Assembly (NCBI RefSeq): GCF_021249405.1
Contig: NZ_CP089593.1
Location: forward strand, 1,240,001 to 1,304,000
DNA length: 64,000 nt
Reading direction: 5' to 3'
DNA from: Halobacterium zhouii
GTDB taxonomy: Archaea > Halobacteriota > Halobacteria > Halobacteriales > Halobacteriaceae
Shown here: one piece after another, positions 18,005-26,978 of the stretch
How the letters are laid out: every line of letters begins with the position of its first letter
Position numbering within the stretch: position 1 is the first letter of the stretch
Notes under the pieces: model-generated
Told to the model about the DNA's origin: nothing
The model's database searches: none
The model's input: only the letters and a program-made list of their open reading frames with translations
Program-made: the position numbers and the translations under genes

Positions 18005-18970
18005 ATGCACGTAGGCGTACTGACAGTCCCGCTCGCCGACAGGCCGCTCCCGGACGCGCTCGAGTATCTTGCGGACCTCGGCGTCGAGACGGTGGAACTC
18101 GGTTGTGGCGGATTCCCGGGCGACGACCACCTCCCTCCGGAGCAGTATCTCGACGACGCGACGGCCCAAGCGGGGCTCGCAGACACGCTCGACGAGTACG
18201 GACTGGGCGTGAGCGCGCTGGCCACCCACAACAACCCGCTCCATCCGGACGAGGAACGCGCCCGGGGCGCCGACCGAGAGCTCCGGGACGCCGTCCGACT
18301 CGCCGACCAGTTGGACGTGGACACGGTGACGTGTTTCTCGGGACTCCCCGCGGGCGGCCCCGAGGACGAGGTGCCCAACTGGATTACGGCGCCGTGGCCG
18401 ACCGAACACGCCGAAGCCGAAGCGTACCAGTGGGAGGTCGCCACGGAGTACTGGAGCGACCTCGCGGAGCACGCCGACGACCACGGCGTCGACCTCGCCA
18501 TCGAGATGCACCCCAACATGCTGGTCTACGAACCCCACGGGCTGCTCCGACTGCGCGAGGCGACGAACGACCGCGTCGGCGCGAACTTCGACCCCTCGCA
18601 CCTCTACTGGCAGGGGATCTCCGTCACCGACGTGATCCGATTGCTCGGCGATGAGGACGCGATCCACCACGTCCACGCCAAGGACACGAGAGTCTACGAG
18701 GAGCAAGCGCGGACGAAGGGCGTCCTCGACACCACCGCCTACGACGTCGAGGAGGAACGGTCGTGGCTGTTCCGGTCGGTCGGCTACGGGCACGGCGAGG
18801 AACACTGGAAGGACGTCGTCTCGACCCTCCGAATGGTCGGATACGACGGCGCGCTCTCCATCGAGCACGAGGACTCGCTGACGTCCTCGCGGGAGGGACT
18901 CGAGAAGGCCGTCGAACTGCTCGACCGCGTCGTGTTCGAGACCGACCCCGGCGACGCGTACTGGGCGTAG
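18005..18970 (+). CDS. Sugar phosphate isomerase/epimerase-like TIM-barrel protein
   Basis: A 321-residue AP-endonuclease-2-fold (xylose isomerase-like, PF01261) protein. It opens with MHVGVLTVPLADRPLPDALEYLADLGVETVELGCGGF, and metal-site residues fit IEMHPN, NFDPSHLYW, HHVHAKDT and LSIEHED. This family includes IolE, hydroxypyruvate isomerase and tagatose epimerases. The reading frame stays open upstream of the ATG chosen, but only this start has a promoter nearby and begins with the first barrel strand. It faces the sugar importer and precedes a dehydrogenase by 93 nt, which suggests a shared sugar or polyol pathway. Confidence 0.88.
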   Translation: MHVGVLTVPLADRPLPDALEYLADLGVETVELGCGGFPGDDHLPPEQYLDDATAQAGLADTLDEYGLGVSALATHNNPLHPDEERARGADRELRDAVRLADQLDVDTVTCFSGLPAGGPEDEVPNWITAPWPTEHAEAEAYQWEVATEYWSDLAEHADDHGVDLAIEMHPNMLVYEPHGLLRLREATNDRVGANFDPSHLYWQGISVTDVIRLLGDEDAIHHVHAKDTRVYEEQARTKGVLDTTAYDVEEERSWLFRSVGYGHGEEHWKDVVSTLRMVGYDGALSIEHEDSLTSSREGLEKAVELLDRVVFETDPGDAYWA

Positions 18971-19063
18971 CGTGCTCTCGCTGCTCGCGTTCTGGGTGGC
19001 CGGAACCCGCGCCCGGTAAGGCACAACGTACAACACGGTCCGCCGACCAGAACAGTACAGACG

Positions 19064-20176
19064 ATGACACTCGACGTCGGCATCCTCGGCTACCGGTTCA
19101 TGGGCGTCGCGCACTCGAACGCGCTGGCACGGCTTCCGATGTTCTTCCCGGACGCGCCGGACGTCAACCGGGACGTCCTGGTCGGGCGGGACGAGGACGC
19201 GGTGACGGCGGCCGCAGACCGACTCGGATTCGACCGGATCGCGACCGACTGGCGGGACGTGGTCGACGACGTCGACGTGTTCTACAACCTCGGCCCGAAC
19301 CACGTCCACCGCGAGCCCTCGGTCGCCGCGCTCGAGGCGGACACCGCGGTGTTCTGCGAGAAACCTCTCGCGCCGACGCGCTCGGACGCCGAGTCGATGG
19401 CGGCGGCGGCCGCCGACTCCACGGCCCAGTCCGGCACCGCGTTCAACTACCGGTTCGTGCCGGCCATCCAGTACGCCCGGAATCTCGTCGAGGACGGCGT
19501 CCTCGGCGACATCCGGCACTTCCGTGGGCGCTACCTTCAGGACTGGCTGGTCGACCCGGACGCGCCGTGGTCGTGGCGGAACGACGCGGAGATGGCGGGC
19601 AGCGGCGCGCTCGGCGACCTCGGCGCGCACACCGTCGACCTCGCACGATTTCTGCTCTCGGACGTCGCGGGCGACGTCGAGCGCGTCAGCGGCCACCTTC
19701 GGACGTTCACGGACGAGCGACCGGTCAAAGGCGGCGAGGAGACGCGACCCGTCACGGTGGACGACGCGTACAGCGCCCAGGTGGGCTTCGAGAACGGAGC
19801 GATGGGAACGCTCGAGGGGTCACGCGTCGCAGACGGCCACAAGAACGCCCACACAATCGAGATAGAGGGAACGAAGGGCGCGCTCAAATTCGACCTGGAG
19901 CGCCTCAACGAACTCCAGTTGCTGACCGAGGGTGACCGCGGCTTCCAGCGGGTTCTCGTCACCGACCAGGACGACCCGTACGTCGAACAGTGGTGGCCGC
20001 CGGGGCACGCGCTCGGCTGGGAGCACGCGGTCGTCCACGAGAACTACGAGTTCCTCACCGCGGTCGCCGACGGCGGGTCGTTCGCGCCGAGTTTCGAAGA
20101 CGGACTCGCCGCACAGCGAGTGCTCGACGCCGTCCAGCGCAGCGACGAGCGCGGCGAGTGGGTCCAGGTCGACTGA
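19064..20176 (+). CDS. Gfo/Idh/MocA family oxidoreductase
   Basis: NAD(P)-dependent sugar or polyol dehydrogenase of 370 residues. The Rossmann domain begins VGILGYRFMGVAHSNAL, and the conserved catalytic segment is VFCEKPLAPT (the E-K-P motif). The C-terminal domain has FNYRFVPAIQYARNLVEDG and GALGDLGAHTVDLARFL, which contains the conserved D-x-x-x-H active-site pair. With the upstream isomerase-like gene and the importer, it probably belongs to an inducible sugar or cyclitol catabolic route. The exact substrate is open. Confidence 0.9.
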   Translation: MTLDVGILGYRFMGVAHSNALARLPMFFPDAPDVNRDVLVGRDEDAVTAAADRLGFDRIATDWRDVVDDVDVFYNLGPNHVHREPSVAALEADTAVFCEKPLAPTRSDAESMAAAAADSTAQSGTAFNYRFVPAIQYARNLVEDGVLGDIRHFRGRYLQDWLVDPDAPWSWRNDAEMAGSGALGDLGAHTVDLARFLLSDVAGDVERVSGHLRTFTDERPVKGGEETRPVTVDDAYSAQVGFENGAMGTLEGSRVADGHKNAHTIEIEGTKGALKFDLERLNELQLLTEGDRGFQRVLVTDQDDPYVEQWWPPGHALGWEHAVVHENYEFLTAVADGGSFAPSFEDGLAAQRVLDAVQRSDERGEWVQVD

Positions 20177-20232
20177 CGGGCGATTCGGGTCGACTGACCC
20201 GTCACCCCGCCGAGAAGAGAACGCGACGGCGG

Positions 20233-21285
20233 CTACTCCTCGGTCTCGTACGGTTCGCCGACCGCGTCGGGCACTCGCGTGTAGCCGACCAGTGTGAGCA
20301 CCACGAGCACCGTGACGTACGGGAACAGCTCAGTGATGCTGCTGGGCAGCGAGACGCCGATGGTCTGGAGCTGTATCTGGAGCATGTCCGTCGCGCCGAA
20401 CAGCAACGACGCGCCGAACGCGCCCAGCGGGTTGTAGTTCCCGAACAGGTACGCGACGATGGCGATCCAGCCGCGGCCGTCGACCATCGTGGCGCCGGTG
20501 CCGGTGAACCCCGACCCGAACCCGATGGAGAGCGATGCGCCGGCGAGGCCGGCGAGCGCACCCGACAGCACGACAGACGCGTAGCGGACGCGGTTCACGT
20601 CCACGCCCGCGGTGTCCAGTGCCTCCGGGTTCTCGCCGGCGGCCTGCACCCAGTAGCCGTAGCGGGTGCGGTAGAGGACGACCCACGCGACGACGGCCAC
20701 GAGGATGGTGAGCAACACCAGCGGCGACACGTCGAACAGCAGTCGCCCGAGAACCGGAATCGACGCCAGCCCCGGAACCGTCACGTTGTCGACGTTCGGG
20801 AGCACAGGACTGGAGACGCCGCCCCAGATGACGGTCGCCACGAACGGTCCGAACCCGAGTCCGATGAACCACACCGCCAGTCCGGCGACGATCTGGTCGG
20901 CCTCGTACCGGATCGTCAGCACGGCGAACACGGCGGTCAACACCGAGCAGACGACGACCGCAGCAGCGATGCCGAACCAGAGCTGTGCCTGGGTTATCGA
21001 CCCGCCCCCGGAGAGCATCCACGCCGCGGCGGCGGCCGCGAGCGCGCCGAATATCATGAACCCCTCCAGGCCGATGTTGAACACGCCGCTCTTCTCGGCG
21101 TACAGGCCGCCGATGGCGGCGAGCGCGATGGGCGTCGCGGAACGCAGCGTGCGTTCGGCCGTGCCGACGGTCAGGAGCTGGGCACCCGGGAGGTCCAGGA
21201 GCGCGGCGACGACCACCACGGCCAGCAGCGCCGCCGCGGCGCCGATTCTGAGGCGGTGTCGGCGCGAGAAGTCGGCGACGCTCAC
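20233..21285 (-). CDS. BMP-type ABC importer permease 2
   Basis: Membrane subunit of 350 residues (PF02653, YufQ/TmpC-partner type) with about nine helices. The segment EKSGVFNIGLEGFMIFGALAAA is the permease signature of the ribose/nucleoside class. AGENPEALDTAGVDVNRVR corresponds to the cytoplasmic coupling region. The start overlaps the stop of the preceding permease by four bases. It is the last gene of a binding protein-ATPase-permease-permease operon read leftward and converges on the dehydrogenase gene. Confidence 0.88.
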   Translation of the reverse strand: MSVADFSRRHRLRIGAAAALLAVVVVAALLDLPGAQLLTVGTAERTLRSATPIALAAIGGLYAEKSGVFNIGLEGFMIFGALAAAAAAWMLSGGGSITQAQLWFGIAAAVVVCSVLTAVFAVLTIRYEADQIVAGLAVWFIGLGFGPFVATVIWGGVSSPVLPNVDNVTVPGLASIPVLGRLLFDVSPLVLLTILVAVVAWVVLYRTRYGYWVQAAGENPEALDTAGVDVNRVRYASVVLSGALAGLAGASLSIGFGSGFTGTGATMVDGRGWIAIVAYLFGNYNPLGAFGASLLFGATDMLQIQLQTIGVSLPSSITELFPYVTVLVVLTLVGYTRVPDAVGEPYETEE

Positions 21286-22463
21286 GCCTCGTCACCCCCG
21301 TCGGACTCCGGCTGCCCAGAACGCGACTCCTTCGAGCCCCTGCCTCCGAGTCCGGTGTGTCTGCCGGCCATCCGGAACAGCTCCGGGGTGGCGACGAACA
21401 GGACGACCAGACCGATGATGCCGTCGACCAGTTCCGCGGGAATGTTGAGCGTGAAGTCGATGTACTGCCCGCCCGCGTCCAGGCTGCCGAACAGCAGTCC
21501 GGCGGGCACGACGCCGAGGGGGTTGTTCGCCGCGAGCAGGCTCACGGCGATGGCGTCGAATCCGAACCGGGGGAACGTCGCGGGGTCGCTGTAGTACCCC
21601 AGTATCATGACGGCGAACACCGCGCCAGCCAGTCCCGCGATCATGCCGGAGAACACCATCGTCGCGACGACGTTCCGCTCGGGGTCTACCCCGGAGTACG
21701 CCGCCGCGGCCTGCTGGTGGCCCGCCGTGACCAGGTCGTACCCGAATCGCGTGCGGTTCACGACGACGTACGCCACGACGACCGTCGCGAGCGCGATGCC
21801 GAGACCGATGACCGAGAAGGACGGACTGGCGAACGCGACCGACGGCAGGTCCACGTAGTCCGGGAACGGCTGGGTGTTCGGCGCGACCGCGTCCGGCGGG
21901 CGGAGGTAGCCGTTGACGAGGAAGAAGATGACGCCGGACGCGATGAAGTTCAGCATGATGGTCGTGATGACCTCGTTCGCGTCGGCGTACGCCTTCATCA
22001 GCCCCGGAATCGCCGCGTACGCGCCCCCCGACAACACAGCTGCGACTGTCCCGAGACAGACGAGCAGGACGCCGCCGAGCGCGCCGCCGGGGAGGTGCGG
22101 TGCGAGGAACAGGACGGTGAGCGCGGTGGCGAACCCGCCGACCACGAACTGCCCCTGGACGCCGATGTTGAACACGCCGGCGCGGAACGCGACGGCGACG
22201 GCGACGCCCGCGAGGATGAGCATCGTCGACTGCCGGAGCATGAACGCGACGTTCGAGAGGCTGCCGAACGCGCCGTAGACGAGCGCGTAGCCGAACCGGA
22301 CCGGGTTGTACCCGGACGCGGCAACGACGAGTGAGCCGAGCAACAACGCGAGCAGCGTCGAGGCCACCGCGATCGCGAACCGCTCGAGCACGGTCGCCCC
22401 GAGCATCCGGTCGGCCGCCCGGTCGAGGACGTCACGCGCCCGATTCGTCTCGCTGCCGCTCAC
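21282..22463 (-). CDS. BMP-type ABC importer permease 1
   Basis: Larger permease subunit, 393 residues (PF02653, YufP type), with a short cytoplasmic N-terminus and about nine helices. AGVFNIGVQGQFVVGGFATAL is the family signature, and TAGHQQAAAAYSGVDPERN matches the coupling loop of its partner. The C-terminus is long, polar and rich in Gly, Arg and Ser. It overlaps genes on both sides by four bases, so translation is probably coupled. Confidence 0.88.
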   Translation of the reverse strand: MSGSETNRARDVLDRAADRMLGATVLERFAIAVASTLLALLLGSLVVAASGYNPVRFGYALVYGAFGSLSNVAFMLRQSTMLILAGVAVAVAFRAGVFNIGVQGQFVVGGFATALTVLFLAPHLPGGALGGVLLVCLGTVAAVLSGGAYAAIPGLMKAYADANEVITTIMLNFIASGVIFFLVNGYLRPPDAVAPNTQPFPDYVDLPSVAFASPSFSVIGLGIALATVVVAYVVVNRTRFGYDLVTAGHQQAAAAYSGVDPERNVVATMVFSGMIAGLAGAVFAVMILGYYSDPATFPRFGFDAIAVSLLAANNPLGVVPAGLLFGSLDAGGQYIDFTLNIPAELVDGIIGLVVLFVATPELFRMAGRHTGLGGRGSKESRSGQPESDGGDEA

Positions 22464-24037
22464 GACTGAACACCCGCGTCGGACGCGACGTCCGCCGCCG
22501 CATCGATCTCCTCGCGCGTGCGCCCGGCCATCAGGAGGCCGAGTTCCTCCTCGGTCACGTCGTCCGGGTCCACGACGTCGACGAACTCGCCCTCGGACAT
22601 GACCGCGAGCCGGTCCGATATCTTCCGGATTTCGTCGAGTTTCGAGGAGACGAACAGCACCGCCATGCCGTCGTTGCGCATCTCTCGGAGGCGGTTGTGG
22701 ATGAACTCGATGGAGCCGATGTCGACGCCCCGCGTCGGGTGCGATGCGACGACCAGGTCAGGGTCGTGTTCGAGTTCGCGGCCGACCACGAACTTCTGCT
22801 GGTTCCCACCGGAGAGGGAACGCGCCTCGCTCTCGGCGTCCGGCGGCTGTACGTCGTACTCGTCGATGATCTCCTCGGCGTGGTCGCGCACCGCCGCCCA
22901 GTCGATGAATCCGCTGGTGACGTACGGCCGGGTGGTCTGGTTGCCGAGCAGCGCGTTCCGGACCAGGTCGTAGTCCTGGACCAGCCCCGCTGCCTGCCGG
23001 TCTTCGGGAACGTACGCGATGCCCGCGTCGATGCGTTCGCGGCGACTCGCGTCCGTGATGTCTGCGCCGTCGAAGGTGACGCGTCCGGACTCGGCGTCCC
23101 GAAGGCCGGTGACGGCCTCGACGAGTTCGGTCTGGCCGTTCCCCTCGACGCCCGCAATGCCGAACACCTCGCCCTCGCGGACCGCGAAGTCGACGCCGCC
23201 GACCTGTTCGAGGCCGCGGTCGTCCCGAACGCGGAGGTCCGCCACCTCCAGGGCGACGTCGTCAGGTGACGTCTCTCTGTCCTGGAAGTCGAAGAGGACG
23301 TCGCGACCGACCATCATGCGCGCGAGTTCCTCTCTGGACGTGCTCGCGGCGTCTACGGTGCCGACGGCCTTCCCGTCCCGGAGCACCGTGATCTCGTCGG
23401 CCGCGTCCATCGCCTCGTCGAGTTTGTGCGTGATGAAGATGAGCGAGCGCCCGCGGTCAGTGAGTTCCTGCATGACGTCGAACAGTCGCTCGACCTCCTG
23501 GGGCGTGAGCACCGCCGTCGGCTCGTCGAGAACGAGCGTGTCGGCGCCGCGGTACAGCGTCTTGACGATCTCCACGCGCTGCTGGACGCCGACGCCGAGT
23601 TCCTCGACCCGGTCGTCGAGGTACTGGTCGACCTCGAAGCCGTACGTCGAACAGATCTCCTCGACGTCGGCCCGGGCGTTCGACTCGTCCACGAGGCCGT
23701 TTTCGGTCGGTTCGTGACCCAGAACGATGTTCTGGAGGACGGACATGGTGTCCACGAGCTGGAAGTGCTGGTGGATCATGCCCACGCCCGCGTCGATGGC
23801 GTCCCGGGGGGAGTCGAACGTCCGGGGTTGGCCGTCGACCTCGACCGTTCCGGCGTCGGGCTCGTAGAGCCCGTACAGGACCTTCATCAGGGTCGTCTTG
23901 CCAGCGCCGTTCTCGCCGACGAGGGCGTGGACCGTTCCCGATTCGAGCGTGAAGTCGACGCCGTCGTTCGCGACCACGTCACCGAACCGCTTGGTGATGC
24001 CGTCAAGTCGAACGGCGGGCGTCCGTGTGTCACTCAT
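22460..24037 (-). CDS. BMP-type ABC importer ATP-binding protein (two ABC domains)
   Basis: ATPase of 525 residues with two fused ABC domains, as in RbsA/YufO. The first domain has Walker A GENGAGKTT and LVLDEPTAV. The second has the degenerate Walker A GVEGNGQTEL, LSGGNQQKFVVGRE and HPTRGVDIG. Degeneration in domain 2 is normal for this class. The protein drives the two permeases encoded downstream. Family members import purine nucleosides (PnrA/Nup systems) or simple sugars. Confidence 0.9.
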   Translation of the reverse strand: MSDTRTPAVRLDGITKRFGDVVANDGVDFTLESGTVHALVGENGAGKTTLMKVLYGLYEPDAGTVEVDGQPRTFDSPRDAIDAGVGMIHQHFQLVDTMSVLQNIVLGHEPTENGLVDESNARADVEEICSTYGFEVDQYLDDRVEELGVGVQQRVEIVKTLYRGADTLVLDEPTAVLTPQEVERLFDVMQELTDRGRSLIFITHKLDEAMDAADEITVLRDGKAVGTVDAASTSREELARMMVGRDVLFDFQDRETSPDDVALEVADLRVRDDRGLEQVGGVDFAVREGEVFGIAGVEGNGQTELVEAVTGLRDAESGRVTFDGADITDASRRERIDAGIAYVPEDRQAAGLVQDYDLVRNALLGNQTTRPYVTSGFIDWAAVRDHAEEIIDEYDVQPPDAESEARSLSGGNQQKFVVGRELEHDPDLVVASHPTRGVDIGSIEFIHNRLREMRNDGMAVLFVSSKLDEIRKISDRLAVMSEGEFVDVVDPDDVTEEELGLLMAGRTREEIDAAADVASDAGVQS

Positions 24038-24083
24038 GAATGGGGGCGTGCACCCGTGTGATTGCTGTCATCGATTCGGGGCG

Positions 24084-25214
24084 TCAGTTCGTACACCCGG
24101 AGGCGGAACACGGGACGGTGACGTCTCCGTTGACGATCGCCTGTTTCGCGTCCTCCAGGTTCTGGTTCACGACGTCAGGGAGCTTCGGCCCGATGGCCTG
24201 TCCGAGCGTGACGCCGACCGCGTCCTCGCCGAGTCCGAGGACGTTCTTGCCGTTGACGCCGTCCCAGTTGTCGTTCACGACGGCCGTCGCCACCTGATTG
24301 GTCCCTCGGTTGATGTGCTTGACCGCAGAGCCCATGATGACGTCCTCGTACTCGGGAAGCGTCTTGGACTGCGCGGAGTCGACGCCGATGGCGAAGCGGC
24401 CGGCTTCCTGGGCGGCCTGGAAGACACCTTGGCCGGCGGCCGCGGCGGCGTGGTAGACGATGTCGGCGCCGCTGTCGTACTGGGAGCCGGCGATGTTGCT
24501 CGCCGTCTGGGTGTCGGTGTAGTTGCCGATGTAACCGACGCGGACGGTGGCGTCCGGGTTGACGCGCTCGACGCCGGCCTTGTACGCCCGCTCGAAGGCG
24601 TTGATGAGCGCTCCGTCGACGCCGCCGACGAATCCGACTGTCGCCGAGTCGGGCGTCGTGGAGCTCTCCGCGTGGCTGAACGACTGCGTCGTCATGGTGC
24701 CCGCGAGGACGCCCGCCTGGTAGGACATCTGGTGGTTCGCCCAGATGTAGGAGGCGACGTTGGGCTGGTCGACGGTGTCGTTGATGAGCATCCACCGCTG
24801 GTCGGGGTACTCGGTGGCGTTCGTCTCGAGGCCCTGCAGGTGGTTGTAGCCGACGAGTACGATGAGGTCGTAGTCGGGGCTCTGGCTCTCGGCCAGCCGG
24901 GACTGTACCGTCTGGTACTGGGACTGGTTGGTCTCTTCTACCTGCTGGATGCTGATGTCGTGTTCGTCGGCGGCGTTGTTCAGGCCCTCGAGCGCGAGGT
25001 CGTTGAACGCGCCGTCCCCGAACCCGGCGGGGCTGGAGACGATGGCGATGTTCGTCCCACCGGAACCGCTCTCCTGGCTACCGAACTGGCTGAGACAGCC
25101 TGCGAGCGCCGTGCCACCGACGAGCGCCGCTCCGGACTTGATTGCTGTCCGCCTGCTGATACCGTTCGAAGTCGGTTCTTGCTTCCCCGCGTGTGGTGAG
25201 TGGTCGTCTGTCAT
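24084..25214 (-). CDS. BMP family ABC substrate-binding lipoprotein
   Basis: Extracellular binding protein of the Bmp/PnrA/Med family (PF02608), 376 residues from the ATG at 25214; a GTG two codons upstream is possible. It has a twin-arginine signal SRRTAIKSGAALVGG and a lipobox LAGC, so it is a Tat lipoprotein. IAIVSSPAGFGDGAFNDLALEGLNNAA and ADIVYHAAAAAGQGVFQAAQEAG are family hallmarks; the second surrounds the nucleoside-ribose pocket in PnrA. It leads the four-gene importer operon. Nucleoside uptake is the default guess, sugar the alternative. Confidence 0.88.
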   Translation of the reverse strand: MTDDHSPHAGKQEPTSNGISRRTAIKSGAALVGGTALAGCLSQFGSQESGSGGTNIAIVSSPAGFGDGAFNDLALEGLNNAADEHDISIQQVEETNQSQYQTVQSRLAESQSPDYDLIVLVGYNHLQGLETNATEYPDQRWMLINDTVDQPNVASYIWANHQMSYQAGVLAGTMTTQSFSHAESSTTPDSATVGFVGGVDGALINAFERAYKAGVERVNPDATVRVGYIGNYTDTQTASNIAGSQYDSGADIVYHAAAAAGQGVFQAAQEAGRFAIGVDSAQSKTLPEYEDVIMGSAVKHINRGTNQVATAVVNDNWDGVNGKNVLGLGEDAVGVTLGQAIGPKLPDVVNQNLEDAKQAIVNGDVTVPCSASGCTN

Positions 25215-25223
25215 GGGCACTAC

Positions 25224-25238
25224 TCAACAAGATGTTGA
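25224..25238. promoter_or_regulatory. Palindrome before the BMP-type importer operon
   Basis: TCAACA (25224-25229) and TGTTGA (25233-25238) form a perfect 6-bp inverted repeat around AGA, 9 nt upstream of the ATG at 25214. On the minus strand an AT-rich GATTAAG lies about 10 nt further upstream, so the palindrome should cover the transcription start. This placement suits a repressor operator. Confidence 0.45.
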
Positions 25239-25452
25239 CGAGTGGATACTTAATCATTATCCATTATTTAATCCACCTTCGAGTAAACCTATGGTGCACC
25301 CACACGTGACGACCACGTTGCCAGTAGTCGGCCAGCGAGTCAGATGGAATGACGTTTTGGCGGTGTAAGGCGACTCGACGGCCGGCGCGCAGGTGACCCA
25401 GCGGCCAGCCGTTTCGATGGGTTTTACGCGCCGCCCGCGCGACCCTACGGAC

Positions 25453-26862
25453 ATGAGCGAGGACTTCAGGATCGAGCGCGACAGCCTCGGAGAGATGCAG
25501 GTCCCGGCGGACGCCTACTGGGGCGCACAGACCCAGCGCGCCGTCGAGAACTTCCCAATCTCGGGCATCCAGTTCTCCCGGCGGTTCGTGCGCGCGCTGG
25601 GCGTCGTGAAGAAGGCCGCCGCGCAGGCGAACCGCGACCTCGGCCTCGTCGACGAGGAGAAAGTCGACGCCATCGTGCAGGCCGCCGACGAGGTCATCGC
25701 GGGCGAACACGACGACCAGTTCCCCGTGGACGTCTTCCAGACCGGCAGCGGCACGTCCTCGAACATGAACGCGAACGAGGTCGTCGCCAACCGCGCCGCC
25801 GAGATTCTCGGCGAGGACGTCGGCGACCGCGTCGTCCACCCGAACGACCACGTGAACTTCGGGCAGTCCTCGAACGACGTGATTCCGACCGCGATGCACG
25901 TCGCGTCCCTCGAGGCCGTCGAGAAGGACGTCGAACCGGCACTGGAGACGCTCGTCGACGCGCTCGACGAGAAGGCCGACGAGTTCGACGACGTGGTGAA
26001 GACGGGGCGCACGCACCTGCAGGACGCGACGCCGGTTCGCCTCGGCCAGGAGTTCGGCGGCTACCGCACCCAGGTCGAGAAGGGCATCGAGCGCGTCGAG
26101 AACGCAAAACCCCACCTCGCGGAACTCGCGCTCGGCGGTACCGCGGTCGGCACGGGCCTCAACACCCACCCCGACTTCCCCGAGTTGGCGGCGGAGTACA
26201 TCAGCGAGGAGACCGGCGTCGAGTTCCGCGAGGCCGACGACCACTTCGAGGCACAGGCCGCTCACGACGCGATGTCCGAGGCCCACGGCGCGCTCCGTAC
26301 GGTCGCCGGCAGCCTCAACAAGATCGCGAACGACCTGCGGCTGCTCGCCTCGGGCCCGCGCAACGGCCTCGGCGAGATCGAACAGCCCGAGAACCAGCCC
26401 GGCTCGTCCATCATGCCCGGGAAGATCAACCCGGTCGTGGCGGAGGCCGTCAACCAGGTCCACAAGCAGGTCGTCGGTAACGACGCCGCAGTGTCGGCGG
26501 GCGCGGCCGAGGGCCAGATCGACCTGAACCTCTACAAGCCAGTGCTAGCGCACAACTTCCTCGAGTCCGCGAACATGCTCGCGAACGCGAGCGAGGTGTT
26601 CGCCGAGAAGTTCGTCGCGAAACTCGAGGCCAACGAGGCGCATTGTGAAGAACAGGTCGAGCGCTCGATGGCGCTCGCAACCGCGCTCAACCCCACCATC
26701 GGCTACGACAAGGCCAGCGAGGTCGCGAAGACCGCGCTGAAGGAGGGCAAGACGGTCAAGGAGGTCGTCGTGGAGAAGGGCTACCTCAGCGAGGCCGAAG
26801 CCGAGGAGGTGCTCGACCCCGAGCGCATGACCCACCGCGGCATCCTCTCCGGCGACGACTGA
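25453..26862 (+). CDS. fumC: Fumarate hydratase, class II
   Basis: Interconverts fumarate and malate in the TCA cycle as a soluble tetramer. The 469-residue protein begins MSEDFRIERDSLGEMQVPAD and has the fumarase/aspartase signature GSSIMPGKINPV. GRTHLQDATPVRLGQEFGGY holds the catalytic His region, and TGSGTSSNMNANEV the other substrate contacts. The reading frame extends 20 codons upstream, but the ATG chosen matches the usual family N-terminus. It is monocistronic and converges on the 5'-nucleotidase gene. Confidence 0.95.
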   Translation: MSEDFRIERDSLGEMQVPADAYWGAQTQRAVENFPISGIQFSRRFVRALGVVKKAAAQANRDLGLVDEEKVDAIVQAADEVIAGEHDDQFPVDVFQTGSGTSSNMNANEVVANRAAEILGEDVGDRVVHPNDHVNFGQSSNDVIPTAMHVASLEAVEKDVEPALETLVDALDEKADEFDDVVKTGRTHLQDATPVRLGQEFGGYRTQVEKGIERVENAKPHLAELALGGTAVGTGLNTHPDFPELAAEYISEETGVEFREADDHFEAQAAHDAMSEAHGALRTVAGSLNKIANDLRLLASGPRNGLGEIEQPENQPGSSIMPGKINPVVAEAVNQVHKQVVGNDAAVSAGAAEGQIDLNLYKPVLAHNFLESANMLANASEVFAEKFVAKLEANEAHCEEQVERSMALATALNPTIGYDKASEVAKTALKEGKTVKEVVVEKGYLSEAEAEEVLDPERMTHRGILSGDD

Positions 26863-26978
26863 CGGCAACGGCACTCGGCATCGTTTTCTCGGCAGGGTGT
26901 CTGTCGACGGACAGCCACTGACGGGTGAGAAGCCGAAGCACTATCGGGACCGTCACCCGGAAGAGGCCAGCCGTGTCG

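Noticed and set aside
17942-19696. Long open frame (584 codons) on the minus strand
   Set aside because: It is antisense to the isomerase-like and Gfo/Idh/MocA genes, whose proteins match families along their length. The antisense product has no recognisable motif.
19990-21594. Open frame of 534 codons on the plus strand
   Set aside because: It opposes the two BMP-type permease genes, which have clear membrane-helix patterns. The product is low-complexity Arg, Asp and Glu.
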